A stretch of DNA of 5,654 nt, taken from contig JAQCHG010000149.1 in assembly GCA_027619675.1 (NCBI GenBank), forward strand, positions 1 to 5,654. The letters are read 5' to 3'. Position 1 is the stretch's first letter. Each line of letters starts with the position of its first letter. Below the pieces are notes generated by a model that worked only from the letters and a program-made list of their open reading frames with translations, searched no databases and was not told the origin of the DNA. The position numbers and the translations under genes were made by a program. Positions 1-5,654 of the stretch are shown here, piece by piece. This stretch comes from Cyanobacteriota bacterium (GTDB lineage: Bacteria > Cyanobacteriota > Cyanobacteriia > Phormidesmidales > Phormidesmidaceae).

Positions 1-117
1 CCTCACCCTCAGGGAGAGGGGTTCTGAGCCCTGAAGGTCTACCGTAGGGGCGCAAGGGCTTGCGCCCGCCAACCCTCCCCATTCTCCAGTTGCCGCTCCC
101 AGAGGGCTAGGGTGAGG
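1..117. repeat. Palindromic interspersed-type repeat lying inside the cobN frame
   Basis: The ends are inverted: CCTCACCCT at 1-9 matches AGGGTGAGG at 109-117. Inside is a strong hairpin, GGGCGCAAG (48-56) against CTTGCGCCC (59-67). The motifs (CCCTCACCCT with GGGAGAGGG-like flanks, and GTAGGGGCGCAAGG) resemble dispersed intergenic repeats that I recall from many filamentous cyanobacterial genomes; this recollection was not checked. Read on the minus strand in the cobN frame, the block has no stop and encodes a Pro/Gly/Ala/Ser-rich stretch unlike CobN. The left boundary may lie slightly outside the window. Confidence 0.65.
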
Positions 118-2175
118 GGCCGCCAAATCCTCCAGCACATGGGACTCCCGCAGCAGCGCCACCAGCCGATCGCGAATCACCGACAGCCGTGTTGGGTCCA
201 GGCTTTGGGCCTCGTAATACTCATCCACCAACCCCTCTAGCCGTTGTAGGGGGCCATACAGTTCCGCGCGGGTCAGGGGGGGCGTCAGGTGATCCAAAAT
301 CACCGCCTGGGCGCGGCGCTTAGCCTGTGCCCCCTCACCGGGATCATTAACGATGAAGGGATACAGGTGGGGCAGGGCACCCAGGGCGATCTCCGGGTAG
401 CAGGTGGCGGAGAGGCCAATGCCCTTACCGGGCAGCCATTCTAAATTGCCGTGTTTGCCCACATGGGCGATCGCCTGCACCCGAAACCGCCGCCGCAGCC
501 AGAGGTAAAAGGCCAGGTAGGCGTGGGTGGGCTCCAGGTCCGGGGCGTGGTAGTTGAGGCTGGGGTCGCGATCGTAGCCCCGGCTGGGCTGAATCCCCAC
601 AAACACTCGCCCCAGGTGCAGCCCCGCAATCGGGAAACCCGTTTCTGCCGGGGAGATCCGAGGGGATTGGGTGGGATGATCCCCCCAGTATTGGGCTAAC
701 TCCACCTCCGGCGTGCCCCAGCGCTGTTCTAACCCGCTGCGGACGGTGGCGGGCAGGGTGTCATACCAGGCCCGATAGTCCGCCACGGGTAGGACATGAT
801 GGACCGATCTCACCCCGTGCCCCTCGGGATCATTGGTGCGTCCCGTGGTTAGGGCTTGGATCAGGGCGTCCCCATCGGCGGGGATGTCCGCGAGACAGTA
901 GCCTTCCGCCGCCAAGGCTTGCAGGATCTCCACACAGCTTTGGGGGGTATCCAACCCCACCCCGTTGGCAAGGCGACCATCGCGGTTGGGATAGTTGGCA
1001 AGGACCAAGGCTACCCGCCGTTCCGAGACCGGGGTGCGGCGCAGGCCCACCCAGCGGGCGGCAAGGTCAGCGACAAACTGGACGCGATCGCCCACGGGTT
1101 CATAGGTGACCACATCCATTTCCAGGGCAGCACTGCGCTGCTGGGTAGTTTTGAAGGAGACGGCGCGGGTGATGATGCGGCCATCCACCTCCGGCAGGGC
1201 CACATTCATGGCAATATCCCGAGGCATCAGCCCCATGGGATGCTGCTGCCACGCGTCAAGGGTGCCGCCACTGAGGATCACCTGCAACACGGGCACGTCC
1301 AGCCGCTGCCACAGGTCCAGACGGGGGGCGCTACCGTCCAGCTTGGCGACGGCAAAGCTGGTGGTGTTGAGCAGGATATCCGCCCCACCCACCGCTTTGA
1401 TCTCGGCCAATAAATCCTGCTGCACCTCGGGATCACCCAGGGAAGAGACGTAAAACGCCACGGGCCTCAGGCCACCCGTATCCCGTCTCGAAGGCGCATG
1501 ACCGATCTCCGCCATCAGGGCATCAATGGGGGCCGTGTTGCCCGCCAGGTAGTGGGCACGGTAGAACAGAATCCCCACGGTCCCCACGGTCCCCGGCACG
1601 GGTTCGTCCCCATCGGCCAGAACCGCAGCGGGACGGTAGCGACCCACACGGGGCACGGGTTGGGGCGACGGCGGTTGAAACCGGGTGTCGAGGACGCGAT
1701 CGCACAGGGCCATCAGCCCATGGCGTAGATTGTCCCGCCCCCCCTCACAGAGGTAGCGCCACAATTGATTCGCCACCGCCAGGGGCACCGTGGAAAGACT
1801 GATCAGATCCGGGTCAGGGCGATCGTCCCCCGGCAGCACCACCAGGGCCGCCCCGGTGTCTTCGACCAGCGATCGCACCACCTCCAGCCCGTAGGACCAA
1901 TAGGCCCGCCCCCCCAGCAACCGCACAATAATGATGTGAGCCTGAGCTAAGACATCATCGGCATAGGTGTCGATGGTGAGCTGTTGCTGAAGCTGGAGCA
2001 GGTTCACCCCCCGCACCGCTGGCAGGGCACTGGGATCGACCATCACCTGGGCTAGGCACTGCAAATCCGTATCCGCCGCCGTGAGAAACACGATGGGGGC
2101 GGGGCTTTGCTCCACAAAAATCACCCCTTCGGCATCCGGGGTCCAGCCTCCGGGAGTGGCGGCTAAACGATGCAT
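1..2175 (-). CDS. cobN: Cobaltochelatase large subunit CobN, N-terminal part (3' end off the left edge)
   Basis: CobN is the large porphyrinoid-binding subunit of the ATP-dependent cobaltochelatase, which inserts cobalt into the corrin ring; it is related to ChlH of Mg-chelatase. The frame is open from an ATG at 2175 to the window edge (725 codons). It begins MHRLAATPGGW, the start I associate with cyanobacterial CobN rather than ChlH. Family-like stretches include LANYPNRDGRLANGVGLDTP (around residues 393-412), the segment HVGKHGNLEWLPGKG (571-585) and VDEYYEAQSLDPTRL (around 650-664). A complete CobN is usually about 1,200-1,300 residues, so a little over half is present. Residues about 686-725 look foreign and come from the repeat at 1-117. 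No Shine-Dalgarno-like sequence is obvious before the ATG. No cobS or cobT is in the window; cyanobacterial CobN is often proposed to work with the ChlI/ChlD ATPase subunits (general knowledge, not shown here). It is transcribed divergently from cikA. Confidence 0.9.
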   Translation of the reverse strand, partial: MHRLAATPGGWTPDAEGVIFVEQSPAPIVFLTAADTDLQCLAQVMVDPSALPAVRGVNLLQLQQQLTIDTYADDVLAQAHIIIVRLLGGRAYWSYGLEVVRSLVEDTGAALVVLPGDDRPDPDLISLSTVPLAVANQLWRYLCEGGRDNLRHGLMALCDRVLDTRFQPPSPQPVPRVGRYRPAAVLADGDEPVPGTVGTVGILFYRAHYLAGNTAPIDALMAEIGHAPSRRDTGGLRPVAFYVSSLGDPEVQQDLLAEIKAVGGADILLNTTSFAVAKLDGSAPRLDLWQRLDVPVLQVILSGGTLDAWQQHPMGLMPRDIAMNVALPEVDGRIITRAVSFKTTQQRSAALEMDVVTYEPVGDRVQFVADLAARWVGLRRTPVSERRVALVLANYPNRDGRLANGVGLDTPQSCVEILQALAAEGYCLADIPADGDALIQALTTGRTNDPEGHGVRSVHHVLPVADYRAWYDTLPATVRSGLEQRWGTPEVELAQYWGDHPTQSPRISPAETGFPIAGLHLGRVFVGIQPSRGYDRDPSLNYHAPDLEPTHAYLAFYLWLRRRFRVQAIAHVGKHGNLEWLPGKGIGLSATCYPEIALGALPHLYPFIVNDPGEGAQAKRRAQAVILDHLTPPLTRAELYGPLQRLEGLVDEYYEAQSLDPTRLSVIRDRLVALLRESHVLEDLAAPHPSPLGAATGEWGGLAGASPCAPTVDLQGSEPLSLRVR
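1573..1590. repeat. Two tandem 9-bp units (CCCCACGGT) in cobN
   Basis: The unit CCCCACGGT occurs at 1573-1581 and 1582-1590, followed by a third CCCC. In the cobN frame it encodes the duplicated tripeptide in PGTVGTVGILFYR. The family usually has a single TVGILFYR-like motif here, so one unit is probably a small in-frame slippage duplication in a surface turn. Confidence 0.6.
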
Positions 2176-2313
2176 AGCACTGGGGTAAAACTCACAATTG
2201 ATGCCCGCTGATAAGGGGGATTGCTCTGGCCTATGGAGGGGGGAGCCATGACGACGGATGGGCGGGGATCAGGCTTGAGGGGCAAGGGAACTACCCGAAT
2301 CAGGGCAAACCCC

Positions 2314-2351
2314 AAAATCTAAAGGAACTAGAAAATCTGAAAGAACTCTAG
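2314..2351. repeat. Imperfect tandem direct repeat upstream of cikA
   Basis: AAAATCTAAAGGAACTAG (2314-2331) is followed at once by AAAATCTGAAAGAACTCTAG (2332-2351). The two units differ by two substitutions and a 2-base insertion. The block is A-rich within otherwise GC-rich DNA, so it could be a pair of regulator-binding sites or an AT-rich promoter element. That role is inferred only from position, between divergent genes. Confidence 0.5.
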
Positions 2352-2389
2352 TGTAAGTCGGGGAACCGTTTTTCCGAAAGCTACCATGA

Positions 2390-2632
2390 GTCCCAACAGG
2401 CTTCAGGGGCTGAATTGGGCGGTAGGGCTCCTGCCCATCCTCGGGATGTTAGTAGCCACCGACTCCCCCATCAGCCCCTGGATCAAAGACCCACTGATGG
2501 CTATTGCCATGGCCCTGCCTGCCAGGACAGATTCCCGGTTTCCTTCGCCAGCGTTTCCTTCGTCAACTGCCCTTAGGGTCCTGCGGGGCTCAACCCGACG
2601 ACCCAGACAACCCTTTTCAAAGGTATTGGGAC
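2390..2632. other. Hairpin-rich block bounded by a 7-bp inverted repeat; possible structured RNA or miniature element
   Basis: The block is bounded by GTCCCAA (2390-2396) and its reverse complement TTGGGAC (2626-2632). Between them are several local inverted repeats: CCCAACAG (2392-2399) with CTG (2410-2412) and TTGGG (2415-2419); CCATCAG (2468-2474) with CTGATGG (2494-2500); ATGGC (2497-2501) with GCCAT (2506-2510) around a TATT loop; GGGTC (2576-2580) with GACCC (2600-2604), enclosing CGGG (2584-2587) and CCCG (2594-2597); and CCTTT (2612-2616) with AAAGG (2619-2623). Some of these pairings exclude each other. It matches no RNA family I recognise. It could be a structured noncoding RNA on either strand, a long cikA leader, or a degenerate miniature mobile element. 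In GC-rich DNA part of this pairing could be chance. Confidence 0.3.
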
Positions 2633-2659
2633 AGGCCCCCATCTGCCCCCAGAATTCCT

Positions 2660-4927
2660 ATGGCTCCAGCCCTAGACAGTAGTGATTTGACTTGGCGGCC
2701 AGTGCCGTTGGGCACCTATGACGCCATGCAGCGGGCGATGGTGCGCCATGGACACGCCCAGGGGGGGTATGTGCTGTGCGATCGCGATCTACCCCCCCTA
2801 TCTGCGGAATGGGCCTTGTGGACCCCCTTTACGGTGCTGGTCACCCCCCAGGAGCAAGCCCTAGTGGTGCAGGCGGCGGCGGATCTCCCAGGGATGACAA
2901 CCAAGGTGGATCTGGGGCTCACCTGCCAGGGCGCGGTGATTGCAGAGTTTTTACAGGCCCTGGCGGGTCACATGCCAGACGCTTCCCCCCTGCGATCGCC
3001 CCTCACGGATGTGATTCATACCCTCACCCAGCCCGCCCCAGGCCGAGATAGCACCGGGTTGTTGCTGTCCCTGCTGCCCCTGTTGATGGGGGAGGTGGCC
3101 CCGGCCCCGGTGCCCCCCAAGGGTCAAGGTAGCCCCGCGATCGCCCTAGAGCGGCAGCAGGCCCAGGACTTCCTGTTGAACCAGGTGATTACCAAAATCC
3201 GCGAAAGCCTCGACCTAGGCAAGATCTTGGCCACCACTGCGGCGGAAGTGCGCCACCTGCTAGCCGCCGATCGCCTGTTGATTTATCAATTCCAAGGGGA
3301 CCCTTTGTCATCGGCCCAGGTCCCAGGGGCCACCGTCCCTGCAATGCCCTTGACGGGCACCGTGCGCTACGAGTCCTGCGGGACCGGAGTGGCGGGTTTA
3401 GCCGGGGAAAAATGGGCCACGGACTGCGCCATCATCATCGCCAGCCGCTGCTACATCAATGACGAAGGGCAACCCCAGGTGGCGGGGGACAGCCACCTGC
3501 CCCAAGGGGATGCAGCGGTACAGGCCGCCTGGGAGCGCCTCGGCATCCAGGCCCAGATGATAGCCCCCATTGTGATTCGCGAGCACCTGTGGGGGGTGCT
3601 GTGGGTGCAGCAGTGCCAAGGGTCCCGCACCTGGCAGATCCAAGAGCGCCAGTTTGTGCAGCACATTGCAGAGCATTTGGGGGTGGCGATTCAGCAGGCG
3701 GAACTGTATCGCCAGATTCGGGACCAGGCGGAATCCCTCGAAGCCTGCGTCATTGCCCAAACCCAAGGGCTGCGGGATGCCATGATTGCCGCCCAAGCCG
3801 CTAACCGCACCAAGAGTGAATTCCTGGCGGCCATGAGCCATGAACTGCGCACCCCCCTGACCTGCATCATTGGCCTCTCCGCCACCCTGCTGCGGTGGTC
3901 CTTTGGGGACCTCAGCCCCCGTCAGCGGGAATACCTGACCACCATCCACAACAGCGGTGAACGGTTGCTGTCGTTAATCAACGACATTCTGGAACTGTCC
4001 AAAATCGAGTCGGGGCGCACGGTGTTGGAGGTCGCCCCCCTGTCCCTCAGCCAGTTAGCCCACCAATGTTGGGAAGCCTTTCGCGCCGAGGCCCGCGATC
4101 GCGCCATCGACCTCACCTACGACACCGTTGCCCTCACCGACCAAGACACCTTTATTGGGGATGCCCGCCGCATTCGACAAATTATCAGCAACCTACTCAG
4201 CAATGCCCTCAAGTTCACTGAAGTCGGGGGCCAGGTGAATCTGCGGCTGCGGTGGGAACAGCAGACCATTGTCTTTCAGGTGGAGGATACGGGCATTGGT
4301 ATCCCCCAAGATCAACAATCCCTGCTGTTTGAAACCTTTCAACAGTTAGAAGGGGGGCACCGTCGCCAGTACCAGGGCACCGGGTTGGGCTTAGCCCTCA
4401 CCAAGCAACTGGTGGAACTCCACGGCGGCACCATCACCGTCCATTCCCGCTTGGGGGTGGGGTCGGTGTTTACCGTGCGGCTGCCCCAACAGCGCTTAGA
4501 AGGGCGCGATCGCCTGCCCCTAAAGCCAGCGGAAGCCACCCCCGAACCCGTCGCGGGTCGCATTGTCCTGGTGGAAGATCGGGAAGAAACCGCCCGCGTC
4601 ATCTGCGATTTACTCACCTCCGCCGATTACCAGGTGATCTGGATGATTGAAGGATCGCGGGTTATTGAACAGGTGGCGCTGTTGCAGCCCTCGGTGATTA
4701 TTGTCAATCTTCAGTTGGCGGGGGTGGATGGCCAACACATCGTGCGGGATCTGCGGGAGTCCCTGGTAACGGACCACGTGCGCATTTTGGGGTTGTTGGG
4801 GGAAAGGCCGGAATCCACCACCGACCATTCCATAACCGACACCATTGATGCGGTGTTAGCCAACCCCCTAGACCCCGAACAGTTACTAGAACAGGTCAAC
4901 GCCCTGATGGCGATCGCCACCCCCTAA
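2660..4927 (+). CDS. cikA: CikA-like circadian input histidine kinase with GAF and pseudo-receiver domains
   Basis: CikA is a cytoplasmic kinase/phosphatase that resets the KaiABC clock and acts on the response regulator RpaA. This protein is 755 residues, against 754 for Synechococcus elongatus CikA as I recall it, with the same domain order. Residues 1 to about 163 form an N-terminal domain of no fold I can name. A GAF domain (about 170-345) follows, then a short helical linker. HisKA has the H-box FLAAMSHELRTPL with phospho-acceptor His394 (His393 in S. elongatus). HATPase_c has N511/N515 in the N box, DTGIGIP from D543 and GTGLGLAL at 573-580. A C-terminal receiver-like domain spans about 634-755. 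It keeps the acidic pair E639/D640 but has Asn683 at the phospho-acceptor position and Asn735 in place of the conserved Lys, so it is a pseudo-receiver. At the usual bilin-Cys position of the GAF domain I see Ala. I chose the ATG at 2660 because the 52 extra codons back to a TTG at 2504 look non-family-like. There is no clear ribosome-binding site. A generic GAF hybrid kinase is the alternative. Confidence 0.86.
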   Translation: MAPALDSSDLTWRPVPLGTYDAMQRAMVRHGHAQGGYVLCDRDLPPLSAEWALWTPFTVLVTPQEQALVVQAAADLPGMTTKVDLGLTCQGAVIAEFLQALAGHMPDASPLRSPLTDVIHTLTQPAPGRDSTGLLLSLLPLLMGEVAPAPVPPKGQGSPAIALERQQAQDFLLNQVITKIRESLDLGKILATTAAEVRHLLAADRLLIYQFQGDPLSSAQVPGATVPAMPLTGTVRYESCGTGVAGLAGEKWATDCAIIIASRCYINDEGQPQVAGDSHLPQGDAAVQAAWERLGIQAQMIAPIVIREHLWGVLWVQQCQGSRTWQIQERQFVQHIAEHLGVAIQQAELYRQIRDQAESLEACVIAQTQGLRDAMIAAQAANRTKSEFLAAMSHELRTPLTCIIGLSATLLRWSFGDLSPRQREYLTTIHNSGERLLSLINDILELSKIESGRTVLEVAPLSLSQLAHQCWEAFRAEARDRAIDLTYDTVALTDQDTFIGDARRIRQIISNLLSNALKFTEVGGQVNLRLRWEQQTIVFQVEDTGIGIPQDQQSLLFETFQQLEGGHRRQYQGTGLGLALTKQLVELHGGTITVHSRLGVGSVFTVRLPQQRLEGRDRLPLKPAEATPEPVAGRIVLVEDREETARVICDLLTSADYQVIWMIEGSRVIEQVALLQPSVIIVNLQLAGVDGQHIVRDLRESLVTDHVRILGLLGERPESTTDHSITDTIDAVLANPLDPEQLLEQVNALMAIATP

Positions 4928-4944
4928 GGCCCGCCACTGTCCCC

Positions 4945-5654
4945 CTAAACCGGGTACAGGTCATCCAATTCTAAGAAGGTGTGGAGCAGCACCTTGGCCC
5001 CCTGGGTGCATTGCTCTGGAGAGGTGTACTCTGCGCTGGAATGGCTGACCCCCTCATGGCTCGGGACAAACACCATACCCATATCGGTAACCCGGCCAAT
5101 TTCCAAGGCATCGTGTCCGGCCCGGCTGGGCAGATGACAGTAGCTCAACCCCAAGTGATCACACACACTGGCGATCGCCCCCTGGATGGCGGGGGTAGCG
5201 GGGGTGGGTTCCACACACAGCAGGGGCTTAAAGCTCACCGTTACCGTGTGGGCCTGACAGATGCGCTGAGCCTCCCGCTTAAGGCGGCGTTCCATGGTCA
5301 GCAGGCAATCCCGCGAGAGATCCCGCATGTCCACCGACAGGTCCACCCGTCCCGGCACAATATTCACCGCGTTGGGAAAAACGTCCATGGAGCCCACGGT
5401 AGCCACCGGGTCCCCCGGCTGTTGCCGGGCAATGTCCCGCACCGCTAGGGTGAGTTCAGCGGCGGCCACCAGGGCATCATGGCGCAAGTCCATGGGGGTC
5501 GTGCCCGCATGGTTAGCCTGCCCCGTGAAGGAAATGCCCCAGCGGCGGATACCCACCACCCCTTCCACCACGCCGATCGCCCGTTGGCGATGCTCTAACA
5601 CGGCCCCCTGCTCCACGTGGAGTTCCACAAAGGCCGCCAGATCTGCGCGCGATC
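4945..5654 (-). CDS. M20-family Zn amidohydrolase (N-carbamoyl-L-amino-acid hydrolase / allantoate amidohydrolase type), C-terminal part
   Basis: Members of this family use two metal ions to hydrolyse N-carbamoyl-amino acids, allantoate or related ureides, releasing ammonia and CO2 or urea for nitrogen use. About 236 residues are visible and the frame is still open at the right edge; the family is usually about 400-430 residues, so the N-terminal metal-binding segment is missing. The visible part starts SRADLAAFVELHVEQG, the family's conserved LH.EQG motif. Next come the dimerisation-domain motif NHAGTTPMDLRHDAL, then FPNAVNIVPGRVDLSVDMRD, and the C-terminal catalytic motifs PSRAGHDAL and FVPSHEGVSHSSAEYTS, whose HS.(S)(A)EYTS His is the usual last metal ligand. 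The stop is TAG at 4945-4947. The GTG at 5626-5628 is an internal Val, not the start. The gene is convergent with cikA, with a 17-bp gap. The exact substrate cannot be read from this fragment, so I give no symbol. Confidence 0.88.
   Translation of the reverse strand, partial: SRADLAAFVELHVEQGAVLEHRQRAIGVVEGVVGIRRWGISFTGQANHAGTTPMDLRHDALVAAAELTLAVRDIARQQPGDPVATVGSMDVFPNAVNIVPGRVDLSVDMRDLSRDCLLTMERRLKREAQRICQAHTVTVSFKPLLCVEPTPATPAIQGAIASVCDHLGLSYCHLPSRAGHDALEIGRVTDMGMVFVPSHEGVSHSSAEYTSPEQCTQGAKVLLHTFLELDDLYPV

Larger units (their letters stand above)
2176..2659. other. Intergenic region between divergent cobN and cikA
   Basis: This 484-bp spacer must hold the promoters for both cobN (minus) and cikA (plus). 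I found no convincing -35/-10 pair or Shine-Dalgarno sequence for either gene, and no recognisable cobalamin riboswitch core on the cobN side. It does contain an imperfect tandem repeat (2314-2351) and a hairpin-rich block (about 2390-2632). It has no GCGATCGC site, although the flanking genes have many. Short open frames exist on both strands, but none resembles a known protein. Confidence 0.7.
467..5178. repeat. HIP1 palindromes (GCGATCGC), 11 copies
   Basis: Exact GCGATCGC occurs at 467-474, 1084-1091, 1696-1703, 1869-1876 (cobN), 2778-2785, 2992-2999, 3137-3144, 4095-4102, 4506-4513, 4910-4917 (cikA) and 5171-5178 (M20 hydrolase). An 8-mer is expected about once per 65 kb in random equal-base DNA. 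This over-representation is a hallmark of many cyanobacterial genomes. All copies are in coding sequence; none is in 2176-2659. Confidence 0.95.

Noticed and set aside
48..67. Rho-independent terminator
   Set aside because: The hairpin is strong, but no T-run follows on either strand and it lies in an open cobN frame; it fits a dispersed repeat better.
856..1413. Plus-strand open frame of 185 codons
   Set aside because: It is a shadow of cobN on the opposite strand, created by GC-rich codon bias; its translation is His/Gly-rich with no domain.
2176..2400. Cobalamin riboswitch upstream of cobN
   Set aside because: I looked for the conserved B12-box-like core (AGCCAGGAGACC type) on the minus strand and did not find it.
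2403..2642. Minus-strand open frame of 79 codons in the cobN-cikA spacer
   Set aside because: It stays open and has fairly natural codons, but there is no ribosome-binding site and no recognisable domain, and it lies in a hairpin-rich block. I treat it as unproven rather than a gene.
2386..2682. Plus-strand open frame of 98 codons starting at ATG 2386
   Set aside because: It overlaps the start of cikA in another frame, is antisense to the other spacer frame, has no ribosome-binding site and resembles nothing I know.
3398..3949. Minus-strand open frame of 183 codons
   Set aside because: It is antisense to the GAF and HisKA region of cikA; low-complexity product and no family features.
4981..5448. 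Plus-strand open frame of 155 codons
   Set aside because: It is antisense to the M20 hydrolase, whose catalytic motifs establish the coding strand.
5626..5628. GTG start for the M20 hydrolase
   Set aside because: The frame continues upstream to the window edge with family-like residues (SRADLAAFVELH), so this GTG is an internal Val codon.

Overview
The window is from a GC-rich cyanobacterium. It has 11 exact copies of GCGATCGC (the HIP1 palindrome typical of many cyanobacterial genomes), a cyanobacterial-type CobN, and a protein with the length, domain order and key residues of the circadian input kinase CikA.

Layout: (1) positions 1-2175, minus strand: the N-terminal 725 codons of cobN, the large subunit of an aerobic-type cobaltochelatase, running off the left edge. 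The last ~40 visible codons are not family-like. They coincide with a ~117-bp interspersed-type repeat with inverted ends and an internal hairpin, which keeps the reading frame open. (2) 2176-2659: a 484-bp gap between divergent genes, with an imperfect tandem repeat (2314-2351) and a hairpin-rich block (about 2390-2632) bounded by a 7-bp inverted repeat. I could not assign either to a known family. (3) 2660-4927, plus strand: a 755-residue CikA-like kinase (N-terminal domain, GAF, HisKA with His394, HATPase_c, C-terminal pseudo-receiver with Asn where the phospho-acceptor Asp should be). (4) 4945-5654, minus strand: the C-terminal part of an M20-family Zn amidohydrolase of the N-carbamoyl-L-amino-acid hydrolase/allantoate amidohydrolase type, convergent with cikA and only 17 bp away; its start lies beyond the right edge.

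The three genes do not form an operon and have no obvious shared pathway: cobalamin or corrin metal insertion, clock input/output signalling, and nitrogen or ureide metabolism. The least explained sequence is the repeat inside cobN and the structured block in front of cikA. No tRNA, rRNA, CRISPR array, insertion sequence or defence system was seen.
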